Below are positions 34,302-45,702 of a stretch of DNA of 64,000 nt, in pieces. Position numbers and translations under genes: made by a program. The notes under the pieces are model-generated. The model was not told the DNA's origin and searched no databases. It saw only the letters and a program-made list of their open reading frames with translations. How positions within the stretch are numbered: position 1 is the first letter of the stretch; each line of letters begins with the position of its first letter. This DNA is from Opitutaceae bacterium (GTDB lineage: Bacteria > Verrucomicrobiota > Verrucomicrobiia > Opitutales > Opitutaceae), in assembly GCA_017994935.1 (NCBI GenBank), contig JAGOJU010000001.1:1-64000 (forward strand). The letters run 5' to 3'.

Positions 34302-37300
34302 ATCCGTCGCGCCCGTTCATTCTGCGGCCGATCGCCACCACCCTGCTGATGGTGGCCCTGCTCCTCTCGGGAGTGATGGCCTACCGGCTCCTGCCGATCG
34401 CAGCGCTTCCCGAGGTCGACTACCCGACGATCCAGATTTTCACCTTCTATCCCGGGGCAAGTCCGCAAGTGGTGGCGAGTTCGATCACGGCGCCCCTCGA
34501 ACGCCGTTTTGGGCAGATTCCCGGCATGAATCAGATGTCATCCGCGAGCTCGGGCGGTGCCTCGGTGATCACGCTCCAGTTCTCGCTCGAGATCTCCATG
34601 GGCGTTGCCGAACAGGAGGTCCAGGCAGCCATCAATGCGGCCGACAACCTCTTGCCCAATGACCTGCCGGCGCCACCCGTCTATCGGAAGGTCAATCCTG
34701 CCGACACGCCTATCCTGACGCTCGCCGTCACCTCGCAAAGTCTCCCGCTGCCGGAGGTTCACGATCTGGTCGATACGCGCGTCGCCCAGAAACTCGCGCA
34801 GATTCCCGGTGTCGGCATGGTGAGTCTCGCCGGCGGCCAGCGCCCGGCCGTCAGGGTGCAGGTCAATCCCGCCGCGCTCGCCGCCCACAAGCTCAATTTC
34901 GCCGATGTGCGGGCCGCGATCAACGCCGCCAGCGTCAATCAGCCGAAGGGCAGCTTCGACGGTCCGACACGAAACATCCTGATGGACGCAAACGACCAGC
35001 TTCGTTCCGTCGAGGAGTACCGGAACCTCATCATCGCCTGGCAGAACGGCGCAGCCCTTCGACTGGGAGATGTGGCGCGCATAGTAAATGCCTCCGAGGA
35101 CCGCCGCCTCGCGGCCTGGGCCAATGACCTTCCTGCCGTTCTCATCAATGTCCAACGGCAGCCCGGCGCCAATGTCATCGAGGTCGTCGACCGTGTGCAG
35201 GCCCTCCTTCCCCAACTCTCCAGCAGCCTGCCTGCCGCAGTCGAAATGTCAGTGCTTACGGACCGGACACAAAGCATCCGCGCGTCCGTTCGCGATGTGC
35301 AGCACGAACTCATGTTTGCGGTGGGGCTTGTCGTGCTCGTGACATTCCTCTTCCTCCGCAATTTCGCTGCGACGATCATCCCAAGCATCGCCGTGCCGCT
35401 TTCGCTGATCGGCACGTTCGGGGTCATGTACCTGGCGGGCTACTCGCTGAACATCCTGACCCTGATGGCACTGACGATCGCGACGGGTTTCGTCGTCGAC
35501 GATGCCATCGTGATGCTGGAAAACATCGCGCGTTACCGCGAACAGGGCGCTTCGCCCATGGAGGCTGCTCTCAAGGGCGCCGCGCAGATCGGCTTCACGC
35601 TCGTATCTCTCACGATCTCCCTCATCGCAGTCCTCATTCCGCTGCTTTTCATGGGCGATGTTGTCGGGCGGCTTTTCCATGAATTCGCGATCACCCTGGC
35701 GGTCTCGATCCTGATCTCCCTGATCATCTCCCTCACGCTCACGCCGATGATGTGCGCCCGGCTGCTCCCCCAAAACTCCGCGCACCAGGCGCCGGGATTC
35801 CTCGACCGGGTCATCGCTCACTATGGAAAATGGCTCGACTGGGTGCTCCGTCACCAGAACGCCACGCTGCTCGTCACCCTCGGCACGCTCGCCCTGACAG
35901 TCCTGCTCTATCTCTCCGTGCCCAAGGGCTTTTTCCCGGTCCAGGACAACGCAGCCATCCAGGCGGTGACCGAGGCTCCGCAGTCGATCTCCTTCAAGGC
36001 CATGTCCGAGCGGCAGCAGCAGCTCGCATCCCTCATCCTCCAGGATCCCGCCGTCGTCAGCCTTTCCTCCTTCATCGGCGTGGACGGCACCAACGCGACC
36101 CTCAACAGCGGACGCATGCTGATCAACCTCAAGCCCCACAGCCAGCGCGACCACTCCGCAACCGAGGTCATTGAGCGCCTGCGGGAAAAGGCCCGCGCTG
36201 TCTCGGACATCTCGCTCTACATGCAGCCCGTGCAGGAACTGACGATCGAGGATCGTGTCAGCCGGACCCAGTTCCAGTTTACACTGACAAGCCCCGACCA
36301 GTCGCTGCTGGACGAATGGGTGCCTCGAATCATTTCCCGTCTTCAAGGGCTGCCCCAACTTGCCGACGTCGCAAGCGATCTCCAGCAGCAGGGACTCCAG
36401 GCCTATGTCGAGATCGATCGCGATGCCGCGAGCCGCCTCGGCATCAGCATCGCCAAGATCGACGATGCGCTCTACAGCGCGTTCGGTCAGCGCCAGATCT
36501 CCACGCTCTTCACCCAGACCAGTCAGTACCGCGTGGTCCTGGAGATGGATCCGCGCCTCGTGCACGGGCCCTCCAGCCTGGGCAATATCTATGTCGATAC
36601 CGCGTCCGGCCAGCCCGTGCCGCTTTCAAGCATCACCCGTGTGATCGAGCGTCCCACTGCCCTGCTCGTCAACCACGTCGGCCAGTTTCCCGCGGTCACC
36701 GTCTCCTTCAACCTCGGTCAGCGTTCCTCGCTCGGTGACGCTGTCACCGCGATCGAGGGAGCAACCCGGGACATGTCGGTGCCGGCATCGATCGAGATGC
36801 AATTCCAGGGCGCGGCGCACGCGTTCCGCGCCTCGCTCGCAAGCACGCTCTGGCTCGTTCTCGCGGCAGTGGTCACCATGTACATTGTGCTGGGCATCCT
36901 CTACGAGAGCAGCATTCACCCCGTGACGATCCTCTCGACCCTTCCCTCCGCCACCTTGGGCGCGCTGCTGGCCTTGAAGCTGACAGGCCGGCCGCTCGAC
37001 ATGATCGCAATCATCGGCATCATTCTCCTGATCGGTCTGGTGAAGAAAAACGGCATCATGATGATCGACTTCGCCCTCGAGGCGGAGCGCAGGCAGAATC
37101 TGAGCCCGCGCGACGCCATCTATCAGGCGGCCCTTCTCCGTTTCCGGCCGATCCTGATGACAACCCTCGCCGCGCTGTTCGGCGCCCTCCCCCTCATGCT
37201 TGCAAGCGGATCCGGTGCCGAGTTGCGCCAACCGCTGGGGCTCGCCATGGTCGGCGGGCTTCTCGTCAGCCAGGTGCTCACGTTGTTCACAACTCCCGTG

Positions 37301-37411
37301 GTCTATCTCTTTTTTGATCGCCTCTCGATCCAGGGTCGCCGTTCGCGCGAAGCGGCTGCTCTGGCGCACGGCGCCGAGGCGGGGCTGCACTCCCGGACCA
37401 CCGCGCATTAG
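34298..37411 (+). CDS. RND efflux inner-membrane pump (MdtB-like)
   Basis: A 1037-residue HAE1-type resistance-nodulation-division pump with twelve membrane helices and two large periplasmic loops. It starts [22 protein letters not shown]. The proton-relay Asp pair is in helix 4 ([15 protein letters not shown]), and helix 10-11 shows [17 protein letters not shown], typical of the MdtB/MdtC branch. It overlaps the adaptor as ATGA and is followed 18 bp later by a paralogue; in Escherichia coli MdtB and MdtC form a heterotrimer. Confidence 0.93.
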   Translation: MNPSRPFILRPIATTLLMVALLLSGVMAYRLLPIAALPEVDYPTIQIFTFYPGASPQVVASSITAPLERRFGQIPGMNQMSSASSGGASVITLQFSLEISMGVAEQEVQAAINAADNLLPNDLPAPPVYRKVNPADTPILTLAVTSQSLPLPEVHDLVDTRVAQKLAQIPGVGMVSLAGGQRPAVRVQVNPAALAAHKLNFADVRAAINAASVNQPKGSFDGPTRNILMDANDQLRSVEEYRNLIIAWQNGAALRLGDVARIVNASEDRRLAAWANDLPAVLINVQRQPGANVIEVVDRVQALLPQLSSSLPAAVEMSVLTDRTQSIRASVRDVQHELMFAVGLVVLVTFLFLRNFAATIIPSIAVPLSLIGTFGVMYLAGYSLNILTLMALTIATGFVVDDAIVMLENIARYREQGASPMEAALKGAAQIGFTLVSLTISLIAVLIPLLFMGDVVGRLFHEFAITLAVSILISLIISLTLTPMMCARLLPQNSAHQAPGFLDRVIAHYGKWLDWVLRHQNATLLVTLGTLALTVLLYLSVPKGFFPVQDNAAIQAVTEAPQSISFKAMSERQQQLASLILQDPAVVSLSSFIGVDGTNATLNSGRMLINLKPHSQRDHSATEVIERLREKARAVSDISLYMQPVQELTIEDRVSRTQFQFTLTSPDQSLLDEWVPRIISRLQGLPQLADVASDLQQQGLQAYVEIDRDAASRLGISIAKIDDALYSAFGQRQISTLFTQTSQYRVVLEMDPRLVHGPSSLGNIYVDTASGQPVPLSSITRVIERPTALLVNHVGQFPAVTVSFNLGQRSSLGDAVTAIEGATRDMSVPASIEMQFQGAAHAFRASLASTLWLVLAAVVTMYIVLGILYESSIHPVTILSTLPSATLGALLALKLTGRPLDMIAIIGIILLIGLVKKNGIMMIDFALEAERRQNLSPRDAIYQAALLRFRPILMTTLAALFGALPLMLASGSGAELRQPLGLAMVGGLLVSQVLTLFTTPVVYLFFDRLSIQGRRSREAAALAHGAEAGLHSRTTAH

Positions 37412-37429
37412 GATACGACCGCACCGGGC

Positions 37430-40400
37430 ATGAATCTCTCCCGTCCCTTCATCCGACGCCCTGTCGCGAGCTGCCTTGTGGCCGTCGCGATGGTTCTGCT
37501 CGGTCTGCTCGCGTACGGACTGCTTCCCATCGCGCCGCTACCCCAGGTCGATTTTCCCACGATCCGGGTGAGCGCGTCGCTGCCAGGCGCCAGCCCGGAG
37601 ACCATGGCATCCGCCGTCGCCACACCGCTTGAACGGGCTTTCGGCAGCATTGCGGGAGTGACCGGCATCTACTCCTGGAGCAATCAGGGAGCCTCGAGCA
37701 TCATGCTCGAATTTGCATTTGACCGCGACATCAATGCCGCCGCGAGGGACGTCCAGGCGGCGATCAATGCCGCCCGCGGACAACTGCCTGCGGGCATGCC
37801 GGGCAATCCAAGCTACAAGAAGACAAATCCCTCGCAGGCACCGATCATGGCACTTGCGCTGAGTTCGCCGAACCTGGCTCCAGGCGTCCTCTACGATGCC
37901 GCATCCACCATCATCGCACAGAAGCTCTCGCAGATTCGCGGCGTCGGCGAAGTGAGCGTGGGAGGCAGCTCTTTGCCGGCAGTGCGTGTCCAACTGAATC
38001 CGAACGCGCTCTCGCATTACGGCGTCTCCCTCGACGAGGTGCGCACGGCCATCAGTGAGGCAAACTCCCTCAAGCCCCGCGGCTTCATTGATGGCGGCGA
38101 CCGCACCTGGCAGGTCCAGACCAACGACCAGTTGCGACGTGCCGAACAGTACCTGCCGCTCATCATCCGGTATCAGGACGGGGCACCCGTACGGCTTGGC
38201 GATGTGGCAACGGTGACAGATTCCGTCGAGGACCGGTACAGCAGCGGCTTCTACAACGATCGCCCGGCTGTGCTCCTCATGATCAGCCGGCAGCCTGGCG
38301 CAAACATCATTGAAACAATCGATCAGATCTATGCCGAACTCCCCTCTCTGCGCGCCCTTCTTCCCGCGGATGCCGATCTTGCCGTGGTCATGGACAGGTC
38401 TCCGGGAATTCGGGCGACTCTCAGGGAAGCCCGCAGGACACTGATCATTTCAGGCGGATTGGTGGTATTGGTCGTTCTGCTTTTTCTCGGGAACGCCCGC
38501 TCCGCCCTCATCCCCAGCCTGGCAATACCCGTCTCCCTGATCGGCACGTTTTCGATCATGTACCTCTATGGGTTCTCGCTGAACAACCTCTCGCTGATGG
38601 CATTGATCGTCGCCGCAGGGCTTGTCGTGGACGACGCCATAGTTGTCCTGGAGAACATTTCCCGTCACATCGAACGCGGGCTCTCACCCTTTCGAGCCGC
38701 GCTGAAGGGTTCCAGCGAAGTCGGATTCACGCTCCTCGCCATGAACCTGTCGCTGGTCGTCGTCTTCGTTTCCATCCTTTTCATGGGGGGACTGATCGAA
38801 CGCCTGTTCCGCGAATTTTCCATCACTCTCGCCGCAGCCATCACGGTGTCGCTCGCGGTTTCCCTCACGCTCACGCCCAGTCTGTGCGCAAGGTGGCTCA
38901 AACCCAGGGCCAGACAATCGGAGGGGCGCCTCGCGCGGATCAGCAGCTGGCTCATCGACCGCCTCCGAAGCGCCTATGGGCGCTCCCTTGCATGGGTGCT
39001 CCAGCACTCGACACTCACACTCATCACCCTCATCGGAACCATCGCCCTGACCGTCACTCTCTACATCCGGATTCCGAAAGGGTTCCTGCCGCAGCAGGAC
39101 ACCGGGCAGATCATGGGCTTCGTTCGTGGTGATGACGGATTCTCCTTCCAGGTCATGCAGCCGAAAATCGAGGCCTATCGACGGCTACTGCTGGCCGATC
39201 CCGCGGTGCAGGACGTCATAGGCACGAGCGGCGGCTCGGGTGGTCTCAGCAATTCCCGGGTCATGGTCCGTCTGAAACCACTGGCGGAGCGCAAGGCCTC
39301 CGCCACAGAGGTGATCAATCGCATAAGGGCCAAGACCCCGCCAATACCCGGCGGCATGCTGTGGTTGAGCGTGTCGCAGGACATCGACTCCCCGCGCACC
39401 TCCGATTCCGGGTCGTACGAGTTTCTCCTTCTGGCAAGCGAACTCTCCGACCTGCGCACCTGGGGACCCAAGGTGTCGGAGGCATTGCGCGAGCTGCCCG
39501 AACTCGTGGATGTGGACGCCCCCTCCGACAAGGGCACCAAACAGGTCCGCCTTCACATTGACCGGGATGCCGCGCGCCGCCTCGGCGTCGACATGCGCAT
39601 GGTCACGCAGGTGCTGAACAGCTCCTTCAGCCAGCGTCAGATCGCCACCCTGTACGACTCGCTGAACCAGTATCGCGTCGTGATGGAACTGGAACCCCGG
39701 TACACGCAGGACCCTATCACACTCGACCAGGTGCAGGTCATCGCTCGGGACGGTTCGCGCGTTCCGCTGTCTGCCTTCGCCCGCTATGATTTCGCCCTGA
39801 TCGACGACCGCGTTCGCCACACGAGTCAGTTTGCGTCGTTGAACATCGGATTCTCGCTCGCACCGGGTGTCTCGCTCGACCAGGCCCTGAAAGCGGTCGA
39901 CGGTGCACTCGCCGGCATCATGCTGCCCACCGAGATCCAGGCCCGTCTTGGCGGCAGCGCGCAAAGTTTTCAGAACAGCCTGAAAAGCCAGCCTCTTCTC
40001 ATCCTCGGTGTGCTCGTGGCCGTGTACCTGGTCCTGGGCGTTCTCTACGAGAGCCTGCTGCATCCGATAACAATCCTTTCGACGCTGCCGTCCGCGGGGC
40101 TCGGGGCACTGCTCGCCCTTCGCCTCACAGGCACCGAGTTCACCCTCATCGCCCTCCTCGGGCTCTTCCTGCTGGTGGGAATTGTGATGAAGAACGCGAT
40201 CCTCATGATTGATTTCGCCCTTGAATCCGAACGCCGCGAAGGGCTCGTGCCAAAGGCCGCAATCTACCAGGCTGCCGTCATGCGTTTCCGACCGATCCTG
40301 ATGACCAACCTGGCAGCACTGCTCGGCGCATTGCCACTGATCCTCGCCACCGGTGAAGGTGTCGAAATGCGACGCCCACTCGGCCTCACCATCGCCGGCG

Positions 40401-40546
40401 GCCTGGCCGTCAGCCAGTTGCTCACTCTCTACTCTGTCCCGGTCGTTTACCTGTGGCTGGAACGCCTCCGCAAGCGTCCGAAACCCAGGGTGCTCACCAC
40501 TCCGGAATCGCCAGCGGAGAGGGAATCAATGCCGGCTCACGTCTGA
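37430..40546 (+). CDS. RND efflux inner-membrane pump (MdtC-like)
   Basis: A 1038-residue paralogue of the preceding pump. The helix 4 motif AAGLVVDDAIVVLENISRHI supplies the Asp pair, and VGIVMKNAILMIDFALESERREG marks the second half. The start MNLSRPFIRRPVASCLVAVAMVLLGLLAYGLLPIAPLPQVDFP matches MdtC/MuxC. Its position after an MdtB-like gene supports a heteromeric pump. No outer-membrane channel gene follows; glnS does. Confidence 0.93.
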   Translation: MNLSRPFIRRPVASCLVAVAMVLLGLLAYGLLPIAPLPQVDFPTIRVSASLPGASPETMASAVATPLERAFGSIAGVTGIYSWSNQGASSIMLEFAFDRDINAAARDVQAAINAARGQLPAGMPGNPSYKKTNPSQAPIMALALSSPNLAPGVLYDAASTIIAQKLSQIRGVGEVSVGGSSLPAVRVQLNPNALSHYGVSLDEVRTAISEANSLKPRGFIDGGDRTWQVQTNDQLRRAEQYLPLIIRYQDGAPVRLGDVATVTDSVEDRYSSGFYNDRPAVLLMISRQPGANIIETIDQIYAELPSLRALLPADADLAVVMDRSPGIRATLREARRTLIISGGLVVLVVLLFLGNARSALIPSLAIPVSLIGTFSIMYLYGFSLNNLSLMALIVAAGLVVDDAIVVLENISRHIERGLSPFRAALKGSSEVGFTLLAMNLSLVVVFVSILFMGGLIERLFREFSITLAAAITVSLAVSLTLTPSLCARWLKPRARQSEGRLARISSWLIDRLRSAYGRSLAWVLQHSTLTLITLIGTIALTVTLYIRIPKGFLPQQDTGQIMGFVRGDDGFSFQVMQPKIEAYRRLLLADPAVQDVIGTSGGSGGLSNSRVMVRLKPLAERKASATEVINRIRAKTPPIPGGMLWLSVSQDIDSPRTSDSGSYEFLLLASELSDLRTWGPKVSEALRELPELVDVDAPSDKGTKQVRLHIDRDAARRLGVDMRMVTQVLNSSFSQRQIATLYDSLNQYRVVMELEPRYTQDPITLDQVQVIARDGSRVPLSAFARYDFALIDDRVRHTSQFASLNIGFSLAPGVSLDQALKAVDGALAGIMLPTEIQARLGGSAQSFQNSLKSQPLLILGVLVAVYLVLGVLYESLLHPITILSTLPSAGLGALLALRLTGTEFTLIALLGLFLLVGIVMKNAILMIDFALESERREGLVPKAAIYQAAVMRFRPILMTNLAALLGALPLILATGEGVEMRRPLGLTIAGGLAVSQLLTLYSVPVVYLWLERLRKRPKPRVLTTPESPAERESMPAHV

Positions 40547-40684
40547 ACCGCTGGCCCTCCAACGGCAGGGTGGTCATGCACATCAACCGCATTGGGATCA
40601 GACCCGACCCTGCGGTTCCCCGCTGGCGGGGGGTGGCTTTTGGGTCATTGCCTTGCACCGGGAGATGACTTTTCCTTGGTCTGC

Positions 40685-42463
40685 ATGTCCGCTGAAACCT
40701 CCACGCCCGTATCCGAGCCGTCCGACTTCATCCGCGATATTGTCGCGGCCGACGTCGCCGCCGGCCGCCATGCGAAGATCGTGACCCGATTCCCGCCGGA
40801 ACCCAATGGGTACCTCCACATCGGTCACGCCAAGTCGATCTGCCTGAATTTTGGCATCGCGCGGGAGCATGACGGACAATGCAACCTGCGTTTCGACGAC
40901 ACCAATCCTGCCAAGGAGGAGACGGAATACGTCGAATCCATCATCACCGATGTTCGCTGGCTGATTTCGGGATGGGCCGACCACTGCCTGGCCTACAAGG
41001 CCAGGGGATCGAAGCCGGTCCGGATGGCCCAGGATGGCCGGCTGGATTATCACCTTTTACCTGCCCCGCCGGACAAAGTCGACTCGGAGCCCTTCTTCGC
41101 CAGCGACTACTTTGAGGCGCTTTTCGATTACGCCATCGCTCTGATCAACGCGGGCAAGGCCTACGTGTGCGACCTCTCACCGAAAGAGACGGACGAATAT
41201 CGCGGCGCTCCCGACCAGCCGGGCCGGGAGTCCCCCTGGAGAAATCGCTCCGTCGCAGAGAACCTCGATCTCTTCCGGCGCATGCGCGCGGGAGAATTTC
41301 CGGATGGTAGCCGTTCCCTGCGTGCCAGGATCGACATGTCGTCACCAAACGTCTGGCTGCGCGACCCGCTCCTCTATCGCATTCGCCATGTGGCCCATCA
41401 CCAGACAGGCAATGCCTGGTGCATCTATCCGTTGTACGACTATGCGCACTGCCTCAGCGACTACATCGAAGGCATCACCCACAGCCTCTGCACACTCGAA
41501 TTCATCGATCACCGCCCGCTCTACGACTGGATTCTCGATAACCTGAACCTGCCTCGCACACTCCCGCGCCAATACGAATTCGCAAAGCTCGTGCCGGGAT
41601 ACACCCTCGTATCGAAGCGCAAGCTCCACCAGCTGATCAACGAGAAGATCGTCGAGGGCTGGGATGACCCCCGGCTGCCAACGCTCTCCGCCCTGCGCCG
41701 GAGGGGTGTTCCCGCCTCGGCGCTGCGTCGTTTCGTGATCGGAGTGGGCGTGACGCGTTTCAACAGCGTGACGGATATCGCGCTCTTTGAGCATGCTGTT
41801 CGAGATGATTTGAACGGATCCTCGGAACGGCGTTTCGCCGTCCTGAAACCGGTCAGGATCGTTCTCACAAACATCGCCGAGGGCGAATCGATCCCCTGCG
41901 AGGCCGTGAACAATCCGCAGTCGGAAACCCCCACGCGGAGGCCGCTCGCGCTCACTCGCGAGGTGTTCATCGAAAGCGACGACTTTGCCGAGGTTCCACC
42001 ACCGAAGTATTTCCGGCTGAAACCCGGTGGTGAGGTGAGGCTGAAGTACGCCTGCATCATCAAGCTCGACGAGATCGTGAAGGATGCCAGCGGGGCCGTC
42101 CTCGAACTGCGCTGCACCGCCGATCTGACCACTCGCGCGGGCGCTGCCAATGCGGATCGCAAGGTCAAGGGCACGATACACTGGGTGAGCACCCGCGATT
42201 GTTTCGATGCCGAGATCCGCCTCTACGACCGGCTGTTCACGGTCTCAGAGCCCGCTCGAGAAGAGGATTTCTCCGCGGTCGTGAACCCAAGGTCACTCGA
42301 GGTGGTGACAGCGAAGCTGGAATCCTCGCTGCACGGCGCCACCGCGGGAGTCCCCTACCAGTTCGAGCGACTGGGCTATTTCACGCGCGACTCCCGTCCC
42401 ATGCCGAACGGTCTTCCTGTCTTCAACCGGACGATCACCCTCAAGGACACCTGGGCGAAGTGA
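40685..42463 (+). CDS. glnS: glutaminyl-tRNA synthetase
   Basis: A class I synthetase of 592 residues that charges tRNA-Gln. It has PPEPNGYLHIGHAKS at residue 38 (HIGH), SKRK as the KMSKS equivalent, the bacterial GlnRS block HHQTGNAWCIYPLYDYAHCLSDYIEGITHSLCTLEF, and a C-terminal anticodon-binding beta-barrel ending KDTWAK. Residues about 94-138 hold a segment (ISGWADH...PPDKVDSEPFFA) where the E. coli enzyme has only some ten residues. The frame is open to 40592, but ATG 40685 matches the family start. It is convergent with acrB, 66 bp away. Confidence 0.96.
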   Translation: MSAETSTPVSEPSDFIRDIVAADVAAGRHAKIVTRFPPEPNGYLHIGHAKSICLNFGIAREHDGQCNLRFDDTNPAKEETEYVESIITDVRWLISGWADHCLAYKARGSKPVRMAQDGRLDYHLLPAPPDKVDSEPFFASDYFEALFDYAIALINAGKAYVCDLSPKETDEYRGAPDQPGRESPWRNRSVAENLDLFRRMRAGEFPDGSRSLRARIDMSSPNVWLRDPLLYRIRHVAHHQTGNAWCIYPLYDYAHCLSDYIEGITHSLCTLEFIDHRPLYDWILDNLNLPRTLPRQYEFAKLVPGYTLVSKRKLHQLINEKIVEGWDDPRLPTLSALRRRGVPASALRRFVIGVGVTRFNSVTDIALFEHAVRDDLNGSSERRFAVLKPVRIVLTNIAEGESIPCEAVNNPQSETPTRRPLALTREVFIESDDFAEVPPPKYFRLKPGGEVRLKYACIIKLDEIVKDASGAVLELRCTADLTTRAGAANADRKVKGTIHWVSTRDCFDAEIRLYDRLFTVSEPAREEDFSAVVNPRSLEVVTAKLESSLHGATAGVPYQFERLGYFTRDSRPMPNGLPVFNRTITLKDTWAK

Positions 42464-42529
42464 TTCGAGGCTGACCTCCCGCAGGGTGGGCAATGATGCC
42501 AGCCCGGCCAGGCACCGCATCCGCCTGCA

Positions 42530-45500
42530 TCAGACCGTGTCCTTGTGCTCGGGCCTCGGCCGGACCTTCATCAGCCTGAGAACGAAAACGAAGAATACCG
42601 GTATCAGGAAGATCGCCAGGAAGGTCGCGCTCAGCATGCCACCCATCACCCCGGTACCGATCGCATTCTGGCTTCCGGAGCCCGCACCGTTGGCCCGGAC
42701 GAGCGGGAGCACGCCGAGAACAAAGGCAAACGAGGTCATCAGAATCGGACGCAGGCGCTGGCGGGCGGCCAGAAGCGTGGCATCGATAAGACTCATGCCC
42801 CGGTCGTATCCCTCCTTCGCAAATTCGACGATGAGGATGGCATTCTTGCAGGACAAACCGATCGTGGTCAGCAATCCGACCTGGAAATATACGTCGTTGG
42901 GAAGTCCACGGATGAGGGCCGCAAGCAGCGCACCGATGACGCCCAGCGGCACCACCAGCATCACCGAGAACGGAATGGACCAGCTCTCATAAAGCGCCGC
43001 CAGACAGAGAAACACCACGAGCAGCGAAACGGCATACAGTGCCGGCGCCTGTGAGCCTGAGAGGCGTTCCTCGAATGAGAGTCCGCCCCAGGCGTGCCCG
43101 GTTCCAAGCGGAAGCTTTTTGGAGATCTCCTCAAGAGCAGCCATCGCATCGCCGGTGCTCTTGCCCGGAGCAGGCTCACCCTGGACCGCGATCGCAGGAA
43201 GCCCGTTGAATCGCTCGAGCAGCGGCGATCCGTAAATCCACCGTGCGCTCGCAATCGCGGAGAAGGGAACCATCTCCTTGCCGCTGTTACGAACATACCA
43301 TCGGTTCACATCCTCCGGAAGCATACGAAACGGAGCGTCCGCCTGGAGGTAGACCCGCTTGACCCGCCCCTTGTCGATGAAGTCATTCACGTATGCCCCG
43401 CCCCACGCGGCAGACAGCGTCCGGTTGATGTCGCTCAGCGAAACTCCCAGCGCACTGGCCTTTTCCTGGTCCACATCGATCTTGTACTGCGGATTGTCCT
43501 CGAATCCGCTCGGCCGCACATTCGCGAGGTCCGGATGTTTTGCAGCCAGTTCCAGAAACTGCGCCCGCGCCTCCATCAACCTGTCATGGCCGAGCCCCGC
43601 CTGATCCTGAAGGCGAAAATCGAATCCGTTTGCCGTCCCGAGTTCGAGGACAGCCGGAGGTGCAAATGCAAACGCGATCGCATCCTTGAACTTCATGAAC
43701 GCTCCCATCGCACGGCCCGCAATCGCCTTGACCTTGGCATCCTTGCCGGGCCGATCCGCCCAGTCCTTCAGCTTGATGAAGGCGAGTCCCGTGTGCTGCC
43801 CCTGCCCGCCAAAACTGAAGCCCGCCACAGTGAAGATGGACTCGATGTTGGCCTTTTCATTCTCGAGGAAGTATTTTTCCACGTCCTTCATGACCGCGAG
43901 CGTCTGCTCCTGAGTTGACCCCACAGGCAGCAGCACCTGCGCAAACATCAGCCCCTGGTCCTCGTCGGGAAGAAAGCCCGTGGGCATGCGCAGGAAAAGC
44001 AGTCCCATGGCACCCAGGATCCCGACATATACCAGCAGCGAGCGGCCGGTCCGCTTCAGCAGTCCGCCAACGCCCGCGGCGTACTTCGCCGAACTTCGCT
44101 CAAACATGCGGTTGAACCATCCGAAGAATCCTCGCTTCACCACATGATGTCCCTTCGGGATCGGCTTGAGCATCGTCGCGCATAAGGCAGGCGTAAGGAC
44201 AATCGCCACGACCACCGAAAGCACCATCGCCGACACCACCGTGATCGAGAACTGACGGTAGATGACACCGACGGACCCGCCAAAGAAGGCCATCGGCACA
44301 AACACCGCGGACAGGACCAGCGCTATGCCGACCAGGGCACCGGTGATCTGTCCCATGGACTTTCGTGTCGCATCCCGTGGTGACAACCCCTCCTCGCTCA
44401 TCAGGCGCTCCACATTCTCAACCACGACAATCGCGTCGTCCACCAGCAGTCCGATCGCAAGCACCATGCCGAACATCGTCAACGTGTTGATCGAAAATCC
44501 GGCCGCCTCCATCACGGCGAACGTCCCAAGCAGCACCACCGGCACGGCGATCGTCGGAATCAACGTTGCCCGGAAATTCTGCATGAACAGGTACATCACG
44601 AGGAAGACGAGGACGATCGCCTCGACCAGGGTCTTGACCACCTCCTCAATCGAAATCCTCACGAAAGGCGTCGTATCGAGCGGATACTCGACAGTCAGGC
44701 CGGGAGGGAAAAACTGGGTGAGTTCATCCATCTTCTCCCGCACGAGGCGTGCGGTTTCGAGCGCGTTGGAACCCGTCGCAGGCCGGATGGCCATGCCGGA
44801 CGCCGGCTGGCCATTGAAACGCGTTTCGATCGAGTAGCTTTCTCCCCCGAGTTCGATACGGGCTACGTCCCGCAGACGCACCTGCGAGCCGTCCTCGTTC
44901 ACGCGGAGAAGCACATTGCCGAACTGCTCGGGCGTCTCCAGGCGGGTCTGCGCCGTAATCGTCGCCGCCATGCGCTGGCCGGGTACCGCGGGCGTGCCAC
45001 CAAGCTGCCCCGCTGACACCTGGGCATTCTGGGCCTGCAGTGCCGAGGTGATGTCATTGATGGTGAGACGATAGTTCGCGAGGCTGTCCGGATTCAGCCA
45101 GATCCGCATCGCATACTGGGTCCCGAAGAGCTGGATGTCTCCAACACCCTGGATGCGGCTGATTGAATCCTGGATGTTCGCCGCCACGTAATCGGAGATG
45201 TCGTTGCGGCTCATGCTGCCGTCCTTCGAAACGAAACCGAGTACCATGAGAAAGTTGCGCACCGACTTGGTGACACTCACACCCTGCTGCTGGACCTCCT
45301 GCGGCAGCAGCGGCATCGCGAGTTGCAGCTTGTTCTGCACCTGCACCTGCGCGATGTCCGCATTCGTTCCGGCCTCGAAGGTCAGCGTGATGGTCACATT
45401 GCCGCCGGAGTCGCTTGTCGAAGCCATGTACCGCAGGTTGTCGATTCCGTTCATCCGCTGCTCGATCACCTGGGTCACCGTGTCCTCCACGGTCTTTGCA

Positions 45501-45658
45501 GACGCGCCCGGATAGATCGCGCGAATCGAAATTGCGGGTGGAGCGATGCTGGGGTACTGCGACACCGGCAGCGTGCGGATGGCCGCGACTCCCGCGAGCA
45601 TGATGACGAGCGCAATGACCCACGCAAAGATGGGCCGGTCGATGAAAAACTTGGACAT
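42530..45658 (-). CDS. acrB: RND multidrug efflux pump (AcrB-like)
   Basis: A 1042-residue HAE1 pump starting [23 protein letters not shown]. Helix 4 [21 protein letters not shown] provides the proton-relay Asp pair, and [24 protein letters not shown] lies in the second half. The phenylalanine-poor porter domains cannot tell the substrate. It lies 44 bp downstream of the lipoprotein adaptor with which it should assemble, in a MarR-adaptor-pump operon. No TolC-like gene follows, so the channel must be encoded elsewhere. Confidence 0.93.
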   Translation of the reverse strand: MSKFFIDRPIFAWVIALVIMLAGVAAIRTLPVSQYPSIAPPAISIRAIYPGASAKTVEDTVTQVIEQRMNGIDNLRYMASTSDSGGNVTITLTFEAGTNADIAQVQVQNKLQLAMPLLPQEVQQQGVSVTKSVRNFLMVLGFVSKDGSMSRNDISDYVAANIQDSISRIQGVGDIQLFGTQYAMRIWLNPDSLANYRLTINDITSALQAQNAQVSAGQLGGTPAVPGQRMAATITAQTRLETPEQFGNVLLRVNEDGSQVRLRDVARIELGGESYSIETRFNGQPASGMAIRPATGSNALETARLVREKMDELTQFFPPGLTVEYPLDTTPFVRISIEEVVKTLVEAIVLVFLVMYLFMQNFRATLIPTIAVPVVLLGTFAVMEAAGFSINTLTMFGMVLAIGLLVDDAIVVVENVERLMSEEGLSPRDATRKSMGQITGALVGIALVLSAVFVPMAFFGGSVGVIYRQFSITVVSAMVLSVVVAIVLTPALCATMLKPIPKGHHVVKRGFFGWFNRMFERSSAKYAAGVGGLLKRTGRSLLVYVGILGAMGLLFLRMPTGFLPDEDQGLMFAQVLLPVGSTQEQTLAVMKDVEKYFLENEKANIESIFTVAGFSFGGQGQHTGLAFIKLKDWADRPGKDAKVKAIAGRAMGAFMKFKDAIAFAFAPPAVLELGTANGFDFRLQDQAGLGHDRLMEARAQFLELAAKHPDLANVRPSGFEDNPQYKIDVDQEKASALGVSLSDINRTLSAAWGGAYVNDFIDKGRVKRVYLQADAPFRMLPEDVNRWYVRNSGKEMVPFSAIASARWIYGSPLLERFNGLPAIAVQGEPAPGKSTGDAMAALEEISKKLPLGTGHAWGGLSFEERLSGSQAPALYAVSLLVVFLCLAALYESWSIPFSVMLVVPLGVIGALLAALIRGLPNDVYFQVGLLTTIGLSCKNAILIVEFAKEGYDRGMSLIDATLLAARQRLRPILMTSFAFVLGVLPLVRANGAGSGSQNAIGTGVMGGMLSATFLAIFLIPVFFVFVLRLMKVRPRPEHKDTV

Positions 45659-45702
45659 GGTACGTGCTACGGATAGGGACGGATTTCGGAAGAATCCGCG
45701 GT

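Noticed and set aside
35249-36565. 438-codon open frame opposite the MdtB-like pump
   Set aside because: An antisense shadow of a GC-rich membrane-protein gene; highly charged and without motifs.
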